Source: Candidatus Eiseniibacteriota bacterium (lineage in GTDB: Bacteria; Eisenbacteria; RBG-16-71-46). From it: DNA of 40,451 nucleotides. A model generated the notes under the pieces. The model was not told the DNA's origin and ran no database searches. It saw only the letters and a program-made list of their open reading frames with translations. The translations under genes were made by a program, and so were the position numbers. The stretch covers positions 1 to 40,451 of the forward strand of contig JANYBS010000097.1 in NCBI GenBank assembly GCA_025360715.1. The letters run 5' to 3'. Positions 1-9,108 of the stretch are shown here, piece after piece (positions within the stretch are counted from its first letter, which is position 1; every line of letters starts with the position of its first letter).

Positions 1-2214
1 CTTGACCAGCACGCGCGCGTCGAGCGCCACACAACCGCGGCCCGGCGGCAGCGCCTTGAGCGGGTTGAGCTCCATCTCGGCGATCAGCGGATGATCCGTA
101 GCGAGCTGCGCCAGGCGCAGGATCGATTCCTCGATCGCGATCTGGTCGGCCGGCGGCGCGCCGCGGTAGCCGTCCAACAAGGCGGCTCCACGGATGCCGC
201 GCATCATCTGCTTGGCGTCGAGGTCGGTGATCGGCGAGACGCGGAAGACCACGTCCTGCATGAGCTCCACCTGCACGCCTCCCAGACCGAACACGAGCAG
301 CGGCCCAAAGGACGGATCGCGCGTCATGCCCACGATCGTCTCGATGCCGCCGGTGATCATGGGCTGCACCGTCACGCCGCTCATCTCGTTGCGCTTGCCC
401 AGCCCCGTGAGCGTCTCGGCGATGGCGTTGAACGCCGCGCGAACCTCGTCACCATCGCGCAGGCCCAAGCGCACGCCGCCCACGTCGGACTTGTGCGTGA
501 TGGTATCGCTCGCCAGCTTGAGCACCACCGGGTAGCCCAGCGCATTCGCATCGAGCACGGCGTTCTCGGCCGTCTGTGCGAAGCGCATGGACGGCGTGTG
601 GATGCGATACGCCTCGAGCATCGCGGTCGTCTCGGCGGCCTCGAGCCACACGCCCTTGGCGGGATCGCTCACGCGCTTCATCGCGTTGGCAAGCAATGCA
701 TCGACCTTGGCGCGGTCGACGTCGGTGAAGGTGCGGCTCTGGCCTTCGGGCTGCTCCAGCCACTGGCCGTACTTGACCGCGCGCGCGAGCGCGATGGCCG
801 CGGCTTCGGGGAATGAATAGGACGGGATGTGCCCGGCCTGCAGCGAGCGCAGGCCCTCGGGCACGCCGTGCGAGCCCAGGAAGCACGACAAGATCGGCTT
901 CGGCTGCGTGCCGCGCGCGAGGGCATCGGCCTTGGCGGCCTCGTTGCCGCGCACGATGGCCTTGGCGACGTCGCTCGCGGTGGTCACGATCGGCGGCACG
1001 TAGAGCACCAGCAGCGAATCCACGTTGGGATCGTTCGACATGAGCCGCACGGCTTTCTCGAACGACTCCACAGTGGCCGACGCGATCATGTCCACGGGAT
1101 TGCGCGTGCTGGCCTCGGGCGGCAGGAATTGCTTGAGCGCTTGAATCGTGGCGTCTTCGAGGGTCGCGACTTCAAGCCCGCGCGCCTCGAGCGCATCTGA
1201 CGCCATGATGCCCGGGCCGCCGGCGTTGGTGACGATGCCCACGCGATGGCCGCGCGGCACCGGCTGGTTGGCCAGCAGCATGGCGACGTCGAAGAGTTCT
1301 TCCATCGTATCGGTGCGGATCACGCCGGCCTGCGCGCACAGGGCGCTCACGGCGGAATCGGCGCCCGCGAGCGAGCCCGTGTGGCTGGACGCCGCGCGGA
1401 TGCCGGCGCCCGTGCGGCCGCTCTTGACCGCGATGATCGGCTTGGTGCGGCCGACGCGGCGGGCGATTTCAAGGAACCTGCGGGGGTTACCAAAACTCTC
1501 CAGATACAGAAGGATGATGCGCGTGCCCGGGTCCTTTTCCCAGAACTCCAGCAGGTCGTTACCGCTTACGTCAGCCTTGTTGCCCACGCTGGCGAAGTGC
1601 GAGATGCCGATGCCGAGCGCCTTGGCGTAGTCGAGGATCGCCAGGCCCAGCGCGCCGCTCTGCGAAGAGAACGCCACCGAGCCCGCGGGCGGATACGTGG
1701 GCGCGAACGTGGCGTCGAGCCGCACGCCGGCCTCGGTGTTGAGCACGCCCAGACAGTTCGGGCCGATCACGCGCATGCCGTAGCGGCGCGCGATCTCGAC
1801 CATCTTGCGCTCGCGCTCGCGGCCAGCTTCACCGGTTTCCTTGAAGCCGGCGCTGATCACCACGGCGGCTTTGACGCCGCGCTTGCCGCAGGCTTCGAGC
1901 GTATCATTCACGTGCGCGCCAGGCACCACGATCACGGCCAGATCGACCACCTCAGGGACGTCATCGATCGTCGCGTACGCGCGCACCGACTGCACGACAG
2001 GCGCCTTGGGATTCACCGGATAGACCGCGCCCTGGTAACCGTTCGCGAGCAGGTTATGGAAGATCTCGCCGCCCACGCTGCCGCGCGTGCGCGAGGCACC
2101 GATCACCGCGACCGAGCGCGGGCGGAAGACAGCCTCCAGGCCGGTGCCGGGAGCGGGACGCGGCGGGATGGCAGACAAAGGGGCGGCGGCGAGAGTGGCG
2201 CCGGGATCGGTCAT
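1..2214 (-). CDS. ADP-forming acyl-CoA (acetate-CoA) ligase, fused alpha-beta type; 3' end cut by window edge
   Basis: Predicted to interconvert acyl-CoA + ADP + Pi with acid + CoA + ATP in the cytoplasm (acetyl-CoA synthetase, ADP-forming / Pat-like acyltransferase superfamily). All 738 codons in view are open. The order is: CoA-binding Rossmann domain (about residues 27-125, SVAVIGAS at 34-41), succinyl-CoA-ligase-like domains with IGPNCLGVLN, then an ATP-grasp domain from about residue 500. The phosphohistidine of the family is present as SSHTGSLAG (His278), and the second, ATP-grasp-side histidine as THKSDVGGV (His574), so both phosphate-relay residues are kept. No GNAT acetyltransferase domain is seen before the cut. 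The ATG at 2214 has AGGAG seven bases upstream on the minus strand. The family is usually near 700 residues, so little is missing. The exact acid substrate cannot be read from sequence. Confidence 0.9.
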   Translation of the reverse strand, partial: MTDPGATLAAAPLSAIPPRPAPGTGLEAVFRPRSVAVIGASRTRGSVGGEIFHNLLANGYQGAVYPVNPKAPVVQSVRAYATIDDVPEVVDLAVIVVPGAHVNDTLEACGKRGVKAAVVISAGFKETGEAGRERERKMVEIARRYGMRVIGPNCLGVLNTEAGVRLDATFAPTYPPAGSVAFSSQSGALGLAILDYAKALGIGISHFASVGNKADVSGNDLLEFWEKDPGTRIILLYLESFGNPRRFLEIARRVGRTKPIIAVKSGRTGAGIRAASSHTGSLAGADSAVSALCAQAGVIRTDTMEELFDVAMLLANQPVPRGHRVGIVTNAGGPGIMASDALEARGLEVATLEDATIQALKQFLPPEASTRNPVDMIASATVESFEKAVRLMSNDPNVDSLLVLYVPPIVTTASDVAKAIVRGNEAAKADALARGTQPKPILSCFLGSHGVPEGLRSLQAGHIPSYSFPEAAAIALARAVKYGQWLEQPEGQSRTFTDVDRAKVDALLANAMKRVSDPAKGVWLEAAETTAMLEAYRIHTPSMRFAQTAENAVLDANALGYPVVLKLASDTITHKSDVGGVRLGLRDGDEVRAAFNAIAETLTGLGKRNEMSGVTVQPMITGGIETIVGMTRDPSFGPLLVFGLGGVQVELMQDVVFRVSPITDLDAKQMMRGIRGAALLDGYRGAPPADQIAIEESILRLAQLATDHPLIAEMELNPLKALPPGRGCVALDARVLVK

Positions 2215-2465
2215 GGCGAGGCTCCTGTGCAGAGGATGGAGGACAGAGGAATCACACGCCCAAGGTACTGCAAGCGCGGGGCCAGCAGGGGGCGCGGTCA
2301 CGGCCGCGCAAGATGGGCGTAAACACAAGGCATGCAGACGGTTGCCAGAAACATGACGTACGAGCGAGGCGCTGCCGCACTGCCAGCGAGGCTCCTGAAC
2401 TGCCGTTTTGTCAGAATTGCCACGCTCCGGCATTTCAGTAGGCGCACGCGAGCGACACCTCATTG

Positions 2466-2471
2466 TATAAA
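2466..2471 (+). promoter_or_regulatory. Candidate -10 element TATAAA before the prolyl oligopeptidase gene
   Basis: TATAAA stands out in GC-rich DNA. No good -35 is seen. An in-frame ATG lies 8 bases after it at 2480, so either a near-leaderless start at 2480 or a 65-base leader to the SD-preceded ATG at 2543 is possible. The 250 bases between the two divergent genes contain no other feature I could support. Confidence 0.4.
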
Positions 2472-2542
2472 CACCAGCGATGACACCCCACGACCCCCAC
2501 TCGCCCGACCCGCAAGCCGAAACACTCACAGGAGATGCGTCC

Positions 2543-4642
2543 ATGGACTCCCGACTGCGTTCGACGATCGCCGCCGCACTCGTGACCGCTGCGGCCAGCA
2601 GCGCCGCTGCCGCCCCGAACCCCGCGCCGCCGCCCACGCCGGTGCATGTGGTGCGCGACACGCTGCACGGTGTGGTGATCGAGGACCCCTATCGCTGGCT
2701 GGAAGACAAAGACAGCCCCGAGACGCGCGCATGGGTACACGACCAGATGGCGTTCACGCAGGCGCAGCTCGCCAAGGTGCCGGGCCGTGACGACGTGAAG
2801 GCCAAGCTCGCCGCCTACAAGAAGGTGGATGCGCGCAGCGTGCCCACGGTGCGCGGCAAGCGGCTGTTCTTCAGCGCACGCAAGGCCGATCAGCAGCAGG
2901 CGGTGCTCACCATGCGCGAGGGCGCGGAGGGCGCCGATGTGGCGTTGGTCGACCCCAATGGCATGGGCGCCGACCACACGACGAACGTGGCGCTGCTCGA
3001 TGTCTCGCACGACGGATCGCTGGTGGCCTATGGCATCCGCACGGGCGGCGAGGACGAGACCGACGTGCGCCTGCTGGACGTGAGCACGCGCAAGGACGTG
3101 CCCGGCGGGCTGCCCAAGGCGCGTTACCTGGGCGTGGCGATCTCGCCCGACAAGAAGGGCTGCTGGTACTCGCGCTGGGACGCCTTGGGCTCGCGCATCC
3201 GCTGGCACCGCTTTGGAGACGACGCTTCCAAGGACAAGACGGTCTTCGGCGAAGGCTTCGGCCCCGAGCGCATCCCGGCCGTGAGCCTGACCGACGACGG
3301 CCGCTGGGTCGTGGCGTGGGTCTACACGGGCTCGGCGGGCGACGACATCCAGCTCTCGGTCATGGATGCTATGAAGGGCACCAGGTTCACGCTCGTCACG
3401 GGCGACCTGCACGAGAAGGTGTCGATCGAGAGCGCGGGCGGCAAGTTCATCTTGAGCACCACATGGCAGGCGCCCAACGGCCGCGTGCTCGTGGCCGACT
3501 GGAACAACCCGGCTCCGGCGCATTGGCAGGAGATCATTCCCACGCGCAAGGACGCCGTCATCGAGGGCGTGAGCGTCGCGGGCGGGCGGCTGGTCGTGCA
3601 ATACCTGCAGAACGTGAGCAGCAAGCTCGAGACCTTCGGCCTGGATGGATCGCCGCGCGGTGCGATCGCGCTGCCGGGCATCGGTTCGGTCAGCGCAGTG
3701 AGCGGCTCGTTCGAGGGCAACGAAGGCTACTTTTCGTTCGAGTCGTTCAACCGCCCCACGGCGATCCACCGTTACGACTTCGCCGCAGGAGCGGACAGCG
3801 AATGGTGGAAGCTCACCGTGCCGTTCGCGGGCGACCGCTACGAAGTGCGGCAGATCACGTACTTCTCCCAGGACGGCGTGAAAGTGCCCATGTTCGTCAC
3901 CCAGCCCAAGGGCATGGAATACGACGGCTCGCATCCTGTTCTCATGACAGGCTACGGCGGCTTCAACGTGAACCAGACGCCGGGCTTCGCGGCCTTCGCG
4001 GCCGCGTGGCTCGACATGGGCGGCGTGTTCGTGTCGACCAATCTGCGCGGGGGCGGCGAATTCGGCGACACCTGGCATCAGGGCGGCATGCGCGCCAAGA
4101 AGCAGAACACTTTTGATGACTTCCTTGGCGCGGCGCAGTGGCTGCTCACGCATGGCTATTGCACGCGTGAGCGGTTGGGCATCATCGGCGGCAGCAACGG
4201 CGGCCTGCTGATCGGCGCGGCGATCACCCAGCGCCCCGACCTGTTCGGCGCGGCCGTCTGCGAGGTACCGCTGCTCGACATGCTGCGCTTCCACCGCTTC
4301 CTCGTAGCGCGCTTCTGGGTGCCGGAATACGGATCCTCAGAGGATGCCGAGCAATTCCAGTGGCTGCGCGCGTATTCGCCCTACCAGCATGTGGTTGCAG
4401 GCACGAAGTACCCCGCCACGCTGTTCGTCTCGGGCGATTCGGATACGCGCGTGGATCCACTGCACGCACGCAAGATGGCGGCGCTGCTGCAGGCGGCACA
4501 GGGCGGAGACAAGCCGGTGCTTCTGCACTACGACGCGTCTTCCGGCCACTCCGGCGGCCAGGGTGTGGATAAGTCGATCGAGGATGACGCCGACGTGCTG
4601 CAGTTCCTGCGCGCGCAGCTGGGGATGTCCGCGCAGAACTGA
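2543..4642 (+). CDS. Secreted prolyl oligopeptidase, family S9A
   Basis: A serine peptidase that cuts short peptides after proline; here it probably acts outside the cytoplasm because residues 1-24 form a signal peptide (short charged start, Ala-rich core, then PNPAPPPTP). The mature protein opens with the S9A signature EDPYRWLED, continues as a seven-bladed propeller (about 80-420), and ends in an alpha/beta-hydrolase domain. The catalytic triad is visible: Ser551 in GGSNGG, Asp638 in RVDPLHA and His669 in SGHSGG. At 699 residues it has the normal family length. I chose the ATG at 2543 because AGGAG lies 8 bases upstream and the signal peptide then starts correctly; an in-frame ATG at 2480 would add 21 residues. 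A terminator follows at 4674, so it appears to be transcribed alone. Confidence 0.93.
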   Translation: MDSRLRSTIAAALVTAAASSAAAAPNPAPPPTPVHVVRDTLHGVVIEDPYRWLEDKDSPETRAWVHDQMAFTQAQLAKVPGRDDVKAKLAAYKKVDARSVPTVRGKRLFFSARKADQQQAVLTMREGAEGADVALVDPNGMGADHTTNVALLDVSHDGSLVAYGIRTGGEDETDVRLLDVSTRKDVPGGLPKARYLGVAISPDKKGCWYSRWDALGSRIRWHRFGDDASKDKTVFGEGFGPERIPAVSLTDDGRWVVAWVYTGSAGDDIQLSVMDAMKGTRFTLVTGDLHEKVSIESAGGKFILSTTWQAPNGRVLVADWNNPAPAHWQEIIPTRKDAVIEGVSVAGGRLVVQYLQNVSSKLETFGLDGSPRGAIALPGIGSVSAVSGSFEGNEGYFSFESFNRPTAIHRYDFAAGADSEWWKLTVPFAGDRYEVRQITYFSQDGVKVPMFVTQPKGMEYDGSHPVLMTGYGGFNVNQTPGFAAFAAAWLDMGGVFVSTNLRGGGEFGDTWHQGGMRAKKQNTFDDFLGAAQWLLTHGYCTRERLGIIGGSNGGLLIGAAITQRPDLFGAAVCEVPLLDMLRFHRFLVARFWVPEYGSSEDAEQFQWLRAYSPYQHVVAGTKYPATLFVSGDSDTRVDPLHARKMAALLQAAQGGDKPVLLHYDASSGHSGGQGVDKSIEDDADVLQFLRAQLGMSAQN

Positions 4643-4673
4643 TCGGCAGGCGAAGTTCTCCACAACCACGAGG

Positions 4674-4708
4674 CGCGCGGGAGGAGTTCTCCACATCCCG
4701 CGCGTTTT
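4674..4708 (+). terminator. Rho-independent terminator after the S9A peptidase gene
   Basis: CGCGCGGGA (4674-4682) pairs perfectly with TCCCGCGCG (4696-4704), followed by TTTT. The 13-base loop itself contains the palindrome GGAGTTCTCC. It starts 31 bases after the stop codon. Confidence 0.7.
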
Positions 4709-4809
4709 CGCGTCAGAAGCGCAGGTAATTCCGCGAGCATGCGCGACGCTCGCGTGAATCGCGGCCCGCGCGTGTCCAGAAGAAAAATCGCCTAGTGCGG
4801 CGCGTGAAT

Positions 4810-4823
4810 TTTCAATCTTGAAA
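4810..4823. promoter_or_regulatory. Palindrome TTTCAA-TC-TTGAAA overlapping the putative nrdJ -35
   Basis: A perfect 6-2-6 inverted repeat in AT-rich sequence. Its right half is the candidate -35 hexamer, the position expected of a repressor operator. It does not resemble the NrdR box (ACACWATATATWGTGT), so the binding protein is unknown. Confidence 0.35.
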
Positions 4824-4848
4824 CGGTGAGCGCGCGCGGTGGTATAAA
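4818..4848 (+). promoter_or_regulatory. Candidate nrdJ promoter TTGAAA-N19-TATAAA
   Basis: TTGAAA at 4818-4823 and TATAAA at 4843-4848 with a 19-base spacer, slightly longer than the optimum. This is the best promoter-like sequence in the 446-base gap before nrdJ and predicts a leader of about 235 bases. Confidence 0.45.
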
Positions 4849-4988
4849 CGCAACTCACCGCTGTCGCCGTTCGACTCTTCGGCGCCAGCGGTTTTCTCAC
4901 CTCACGCGCGCATCACAACAGCATCGACTGGCAACATCGTAGTCGCATCAGCAGTAGTGTAGGTCCCCCACGCCTGATCCACTCGGGC

Positions 4989-5085
4989 TGGCGATACGTG
5001 CGGCCCCCTCGGGGCCCGGTCGCCATCCCGGCAGGGTCGCCAACAAGGAGCAGGTCCACACCCGCTTCGAGGACCAGGAGGGTCC
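4989..5085 (+). promoter_or_regulatory. Structured nrdJ leader with alternative hairpins at the ribosome site
   Basis: An interrupted stem is formed by TGGCGA (4989-4994)/TCGCCA (5020-5025) enclosing GGCCCC (5002-5007)/GGGGCC (5011-5016) with a CTC loop. Nearer the gene, GGACC (5071-5075) can pair either with GGTCC at 5053-5057 or with GGTCC at 5081-5085. The second pairing places AGGAG of the SD in a 5-base loop, so the two states are mutually exclusive. The arrangement is like a riboswitch or translational switch, but no known aptamer could be assigned. The CCAGGAG around the SD resembles the core of the cobalamin B12-box, yet the companion GCCACTG element is absent. Confidence 0.35.
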
Positions 5086-5088
5086 GCC

Positions 5089-8000
5089 ATGTCCCAGACA
5101 CTCGAACCACAGAGCACCCGCACCCAGGCACCCGCGCCCACGCAGGCCGGTGTCCGAGTGCCGCGTCATTTCACCGTTGCGGGCAAGGATGCGCTCGCGG
5201 ACGTGAAGTGGGACAAGCGGCGCACGGTCATCGCCAATCCCGACGGCTCGGTCGTCTTCCAGATGGATGACGTCGAGGTGCCGTCCACGTGGTCGCAGCT
5301 CGCGACCGACATCGTCGTGAGCAAGTACTTCCGCAAGGCCGGCCTTCCCGGCACGCCCGGTCACGAGACCAGCGTGCGCCAGGTCGTCCGCCGCCTCGCG
5401 CACACGGCCCGTGTGACCGGCGAGGAGCAGGGCGGCTACTTCGCCACGAGCGAGGACGCCGAGGCCTTCGAGGCCGAACTCACCTACATGCTTGTGCACC
5501 AGATCGGCGCCTTCAACTCGCCGGTGTGGTTCAACTGCGGCCTGTTCCATGAGTACGGCATCACGGGCTCGGGCGGCAGCTTCTTCACCGACCGCGCCGA
5601 CGACACAGTCAAGATGACGACCGACTCGTACTCGCATCCTCAGGTGTCGGCCTGCTTCATCCAGTCGGTCAACGACGACCTCATGTCGATCTTCGAGCTC
5701 GTCAAGAACGAAGCCCGCGTCTTCAAGTACGGCTCGGGCACGGGCACGAACTTCTCCAAGCTGCGCGGCCGCATGGAGAAGCTCTCGGGCGGCGGCACGT
5801 CGTCGGGCCTCATGTCGTTCCTTGAGGTGCTCGATCGCGGCGCCGGCGCCACCAAGTCGGGCGGTACCACGCGGCGCGCGGCCAAGATGGTCGTGCTCGA
5901 CATGGACCACCCCGAGATCACCGACTTCGTGCGCTGGAAGATGCGCGAAGAGAAGAAAGTCGCGGCCCTCATCGCGGCCGGCTATCCGTCGGACTTCAAC
6001 GGCGAAGCCTATGCCACAGTCAGCGGCCAGAACTCGAATAACTCCATTCGCGTTCCCGATCGGTTCATGAACGCGGTCGAGACCGGCGGCGAGTGGTCGA
6101 CGATCTTCCGCACGACCGGCGAGGTCTACCAGACGCACCCGGCGCGCAAGCTCTGGCGCGAAGTCTCCGAAGCCGCGTGGGCGTGCGCCGACCCAGGTAT
6201 CCAGTACGACGACACGATCCAGAAGTGGCACACGTGCAAGGGCACCGATCGCATCCATGCGACGAACCCGTGCAGCGAGTTCGTGTTTCTCGACGACACC
6301 GCGTGCAACCTGGCGAGCGTGAACCTGATGAAGTTCCGCTCGAACGACGGCTCGTTCGACGTCGAAGGCTACCGTCACGCCAACCGCGTGTTCTTCCTGG
6401 CGCAGGAGATGCTGGTCAGCTTCGCGTCGTACCCCACCGAACGCATCGCCCGTCGCTCCGAGGACTTCCGTCCGCTCGGCCTGGGCTACGCCAATCTGGG
6501 CACGCTGCTCATGGTCGAGGGCCTGCCCTACGACAGTGACGCGGCGCGCGCTTATGCGGCGTCGATCACCGCGATGATGACGGGCGAGGCCTATGCGCTG
6601 TCGGCCGAGATGGCCGCGAGCAAGGGCACATTCAAGGGTCACACCGAGAACGCCGACGCCATGCTGAACGTGATGAAGCTGCACCGCGACGCGGCCCGCT
6701 CCATCGACCCGGCGCTCGCGCCGCGCGACATGCGGCAGGCGGCGATCGAGTGCTGGGACCGCGCGGTCTCGTACGGCGGCCTGCATGGGTACCGCAACTC
6801 GCAGGCCACCGTTCTGGCCCCCACCGGAACCATCGGCCTGCTCATGGACTGCGACACCACGGGCGTCGAGCCGGACTTCGCGCTGGTCAAGTTCAAGAAA
6901 CTCGCGGGCGGTGGCTACTTCAAGATCGTGAACCAGTCCGTGCCGCTCGCGCTCGAGCGTCTGGGCTACACGCATGACGAGACTGAACGCATCGTGCGCT
7001 ATGCGATCGGCCACGGCACGTTCGAAGGCTCGCCACATGTGAACGATTCGTACCTGCACAACAAGGGCTTCTCCGACGCCGAGATCCAGAAGGTCGAGGC
7101 TTCGCTACCCTTCGTGCTCGACATCCGTCAGGCGTTCGGCCGTGGCATGGTGAGCGAGGAACTGCTCACGCGCTTGGGCGTGACGATGCCGGAGCGTGAG
7201 CGCCCCGGCTTCAATGCCCTGCCGATCCTTGGCTTCACGGATGCGCAGATCGAAGAGGCCAACCTCTACATCTGCGGCACGCAGACGGTCGAAGGCGCGC
7301 CGGGCCTCAAGAGCGAGCACCTGCCCGTGTTCGATTGCGCCAACCGCTGCGGCAACCGCGGCACGCGCTACATCCAAGCCATGGGCCATGTGCGCATGAT
7401 GGCGGCGGTGCAGCCGTTCATCTCGGGCGCCATCAGCAAGACGGTCAACCTGCCGAACGATGCGACGGTCGATGACGTGCAGGACATCTACACGCAGTCG
7501 TGGAAGCTGGGACTCAAGGCCGTGGCGCTCTACCGCGACGGCTGCAAGATGAGCCAGCCGCTCAGCAGCACAACCAAGAAAACCGAGGAGAAGCCGGTCG
7601 TGGTCGAGGAGGGCGCCGGTCCGCCCAAGCTCAACCGCCGCCGCCTGCCGAAGCGCCGTCACGGCTTCACGCAGGAAGCGCGCATCGCCGGCCACAAGGT
7701 CTTCTTGCGCACCGGTGAGTACGAGGACGGGACGCTGGGCGAGATCTTCATCGACATGCACAAAGAAGGCGCAGCGTTCCGCAGCATGATGAACTGCTTC
7801 GCCATCGCAGTGTCGATGGGCCTACAGTACGGCGTGCCGCTCAATGACCTCGTCGACCAGTTCTGCTTCACGCGCTTCGAGCCGCACGGCCGTGTCGAAG
7901 GCCACGACAACATCAAGGTGGCGACCAGCGTGATCGACTACGTGTTCCGCGTACTCGGCTTCGAGTACCTGGACCGCACCGATCTGGCGCACGTCGTGCC

Positions 8001-8283
8001 GGAGTCCGGCCCGATCGGCGTCATCACGCAGAAGTCCTCGGAGCAGCCGCCCGTGGGCCGCGAACACCGCGAGGCCAAGCGTGCGCAGAGCGGCGTGCTC
8101 ACGCTCGATCCGGCGCGTTCGCGCGTGATGGAGAATGAAGAAGTGGTCAACAACGTCCAGCAGAGCTACAACAAACGCATGATCGGCGATGCGCCCGCGT
8201 GCGACAGCTGCGGCCACATCACCATCCGCAACGGCACCTGCTACAAGTGCGTGAACTGCGGCAGCTCGATGGGCTGCTCGTAG
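5089..8283 (+). CDS. nrdJ: Adenosylcobalamin-dependent (class II) ribonucleoside-diphosphate reductase
   Basis: Reduces ribonucleotides to deoxyribonucleotides with a thiyl radical generated from coenzyme B12, independently of oxygen. The active-site loop is NPCSEF: Asn393, Cys395 (radical) and Glu397 match Asn320, Cys322 and Glu324 of the Thermotoga maritima enzyme. The redox pair is Cys189 (VSACF) and Cys406 (DTACNLAS). PTGTIG and the glycine-rich barrel segments are intact. A TSCPD-type domain covers about 855-965 and a cysteine-rich tail (CDSCG, CYKCVNCGSSMGCS) ends the protein, serving thioredoxin-linked re-reduction. The 1064 residues are usual for this long subtype; no intein is seen. 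AGGAGG lies 7 bases before the ATG. It stands alone between a structured leader and a strong terminator. No class I or III reductase is in view, so the cell may depend on B12 for DNA precursors, which the window alone cannot show. Confidence 0.97.
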   Translation: MSQTLEPQSTRTQAPAPTQAGVRVPRHFTVAGKDALADVKWDKRRTVIANPDGSVVFQMDDVEVPSTWSQLATDIVVSKYFRKAGLPGTPGHETSVRQVVRRLAHTARVTGEEQGGYFATSEDAEAFEAELTYMLVHQIGAFNSPVWFNCGLFHEYGITGSGGSFFTDRADDTVKMTTDSYSHPQVSACFIQSVNDDLMSIFELVKNEARVFKYGSGTGTNFSKLRGRMEKLSGGGTSSGLMSFLEVLDRGAGATKSGGTTRRAAKMVVLDMDHPEITDFVRWKMREEKKVAALIAAGYPSDFNGEAYATVSGQNSNNSIRVPDRFMNAVETGGEWSTIFRTTGEVYQTHPARKLWREVSEAAWACADPGIQYDDTIQKWHTCKGTDRIHATNPCSEFVFLDDTACNLASVNLMKFRSNDGSFDVEGYRHANRVFFLAQEMLVSFASYPTERIARRSEDFRPLGLGYANLGTLLMVEGLPYDSDAARAYAASITAMMTGEAYALSAEMAASKGTFKGHTENADAMLNVMKLHRDAARSIDPALAPRDMRQAAIECWDRAVSYGGLHGYRNSQATVLAPTGTIGLLMDCDTTGVEPDFALVKFKKLAGGGYFKIVNQSVPLALERLGYTHDETERIVRYAIGHGTFEGSPHVNDSYLHNKGFSDAEIQKVEASLPFVLDIRQAFGRGMVSEELLTRLGVTMPERERPGFNALPILGFTDAQIEEANLYICGTQTVEGAPGLKSEHLPVFDCANRCGNRGTRYIQAMGHVRMMAAVQPFISGAISKTVNLPNDATVDDVQDIYTQSWKLGLKAVALYRDGCKMSQPLSSTTKKTEEKPVVVEEGAGPPKLNRRRLPKRRHGFTQEARIAGHKVFLRTGEYEDGTLGEIFIDMHKEGAAFRSMMNCFAIAVSMGLQYGVPLNDLVDQFCFTRFEPHGRVEGHDNIKVATSVIDYVFRVLGFEYLDRTDLAHVVPESGPIGVITQKSSEQPPVGREHREAKRAQSGVLTLDPARSRVMENEEVVNNVQQSYNKRMIGDAPACDSCGHITIRNGTCYKCVNCGSSMGCS

Positions 8284-8311
8284 CGTATCGCGCTCGCTTC
8301 ACAGAAACGAC

Positions 8312-8344
8312 AAGGGGGCATGGTCCTTAGGACCGTGCCCCTTT
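8312..8344 (+). terminator. Rho-independent terminator after nrdJ
   Basis: GGGGCATGGTCC (8315-8326) pairs with GGACCGTGCCCC (8330-8341) around a TTA loop with one G-U pair, and flanking AAG/TTT extends the stem. It begins 29 bases after the nrdJ stop. Confidence 0.85.
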
Positions 8345-8734
8345 CCTATGCCCGTTGGCCGAAGCGCGCACCAGCTGGGGCGAGTAGAACATGCATTGCT
8401 GCTTCTGGGCTCTGAACGTGTCCGGGGCGTAGTGATCCGGCTGCATCGGACTCAACGAGTCCGACAATCTCGGATGAAGCACTACAGGCTCCATCGCGAG
8501 TTCCGCGCGAGAAGGCAAGCTCTCGGAGATACCTCGGATGTGCATGACGCACCTTCACGAGCGCGCGCGGATGGAGGCGCCACATGACGCAGTACGCGCA
8601 CCTTACCTTTTGCTATCGTCGTGGCGCCGGAGCTCCTTGAGGGTCGCCCTCAAGACTTGACGAATCTGATCGCCAAAATCGTTCACAGGGTCTTTGACCC
8701 ACCTCGCGCGGGCACCCGGCCCGCTTCAGGCGCT
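8345..8734. other. Gene-poor stretch with two perfect hairpins
   Basis: No convincing gene in these 390 bases. Two perfect inverted repeats occur: TCGGACTC/GAGTCCGA with a 3-base loop (8446-8464) and CTTGAGGG/CCCTCAAG with a 3-base loop (8636-8654); neither has a T tract. A 72-codon minus-strand reading frame (8327-8545) exists but has no SD and no recognisable domain. Together with the adjacent STAS remnant, the stretch looks like decaying DNA. Confidence 0.5.
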
Positions 8735-9108
8735 TCAGGTGGCGCCGCACGCCTTCTGCGCCGCAGCCGTCACGGGATCGGGCGGCAGGCCGGCATCAGC
8801 CGTAGGATCGCCGCCCGCATCGGCCGGCGTGTCCGAGCCCGACTCGCGGCCATAGAGCTTGACCGGCGTCACCGGCGGCACCTCGCCCGAAGGCGCCCAC
8901 ACGTCGGACGCGAGCGCGATCGAGCCGGCATCGCGCACGGCGGCCTCTTTCGGAGAAGCCGCCGCTTTCGCGAGGCGCTCGGCGATCGGCATCACATGGG
9001 TCAGGCCGCGGATCTGCAAGAGCCTCCCTCGAGAGCGCTGTGGACGCGCACGAGATGCACGCGTCTCCGCGGGAAGTCTCGGCACGCCTGCGCGGAACTG
9101 AAGGGGTC
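8735..9108 (-). pseudogene. Truncated, frameshifted STAS-domain (anti-sigma-factor antagonist-like) remnant
   Basis: Read on the minus strand straight after the methylase stop, one frame gives CRDFPRRRVHLVRVHSALEG and the next gives RLLQIRGLTHVMPIAERLAK. Joined, they match the C-terminal half of a STAS domain (the usual pattern is a hydrophobic strand, then '..RLL.ItGL..V.PI'). The switch of frame lies near 9023-9030, at a GAGGGAGG run, and one missing base would explain it. The N-terminal half of the domain is absent, because upstream DNA is methylase. After the domain a tail rich in Ala, Pro and Asp runs to a stop at 8735. This is a reading by eye of family pattern; a short functional ORF starting inside (ATG at 9085) cannot be excluded. 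Confidence 0.45.

Noticed and set aside
91-2322. Plus-strand open frames opposite the acyl-CoA synthetase
   Set aside because: The minus strand reads a continuous, motif-complete enzyme; the plus frames are shadows.
2435-4294. Long open frame antisense to the prolyl oligopeptidase
   Set aside because: Same reason; the sense frame has a full catalytic triad.
4655-4695. DnaA boxes (TTCTCCACA occurs twice)
   Set aside because: Differs from TTATCCACA, only two copies, one inside a terminator loop; no origin features nearby.
5053-5091. Cobalamin riboswitch in front of nrdJ
   Set aside because: Only the CCAGGAG core resembles the B12-box and it coincides with the SD; the GCCACTG element and correct order are missing.
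4948-7059. Long open frame antisense to nrdJ (about 700 codons)
   Set aside because: Arg/His/Ala-rich product without domains; a usual shadow of GC-ending codons opposite a conserved gene.
8327-8545. 72-codon minus-strand frame after nrdJ
   Set aside because: Stops inside the terminator loop, no SD or promoter, no recognisable motif; kept only as a remark.
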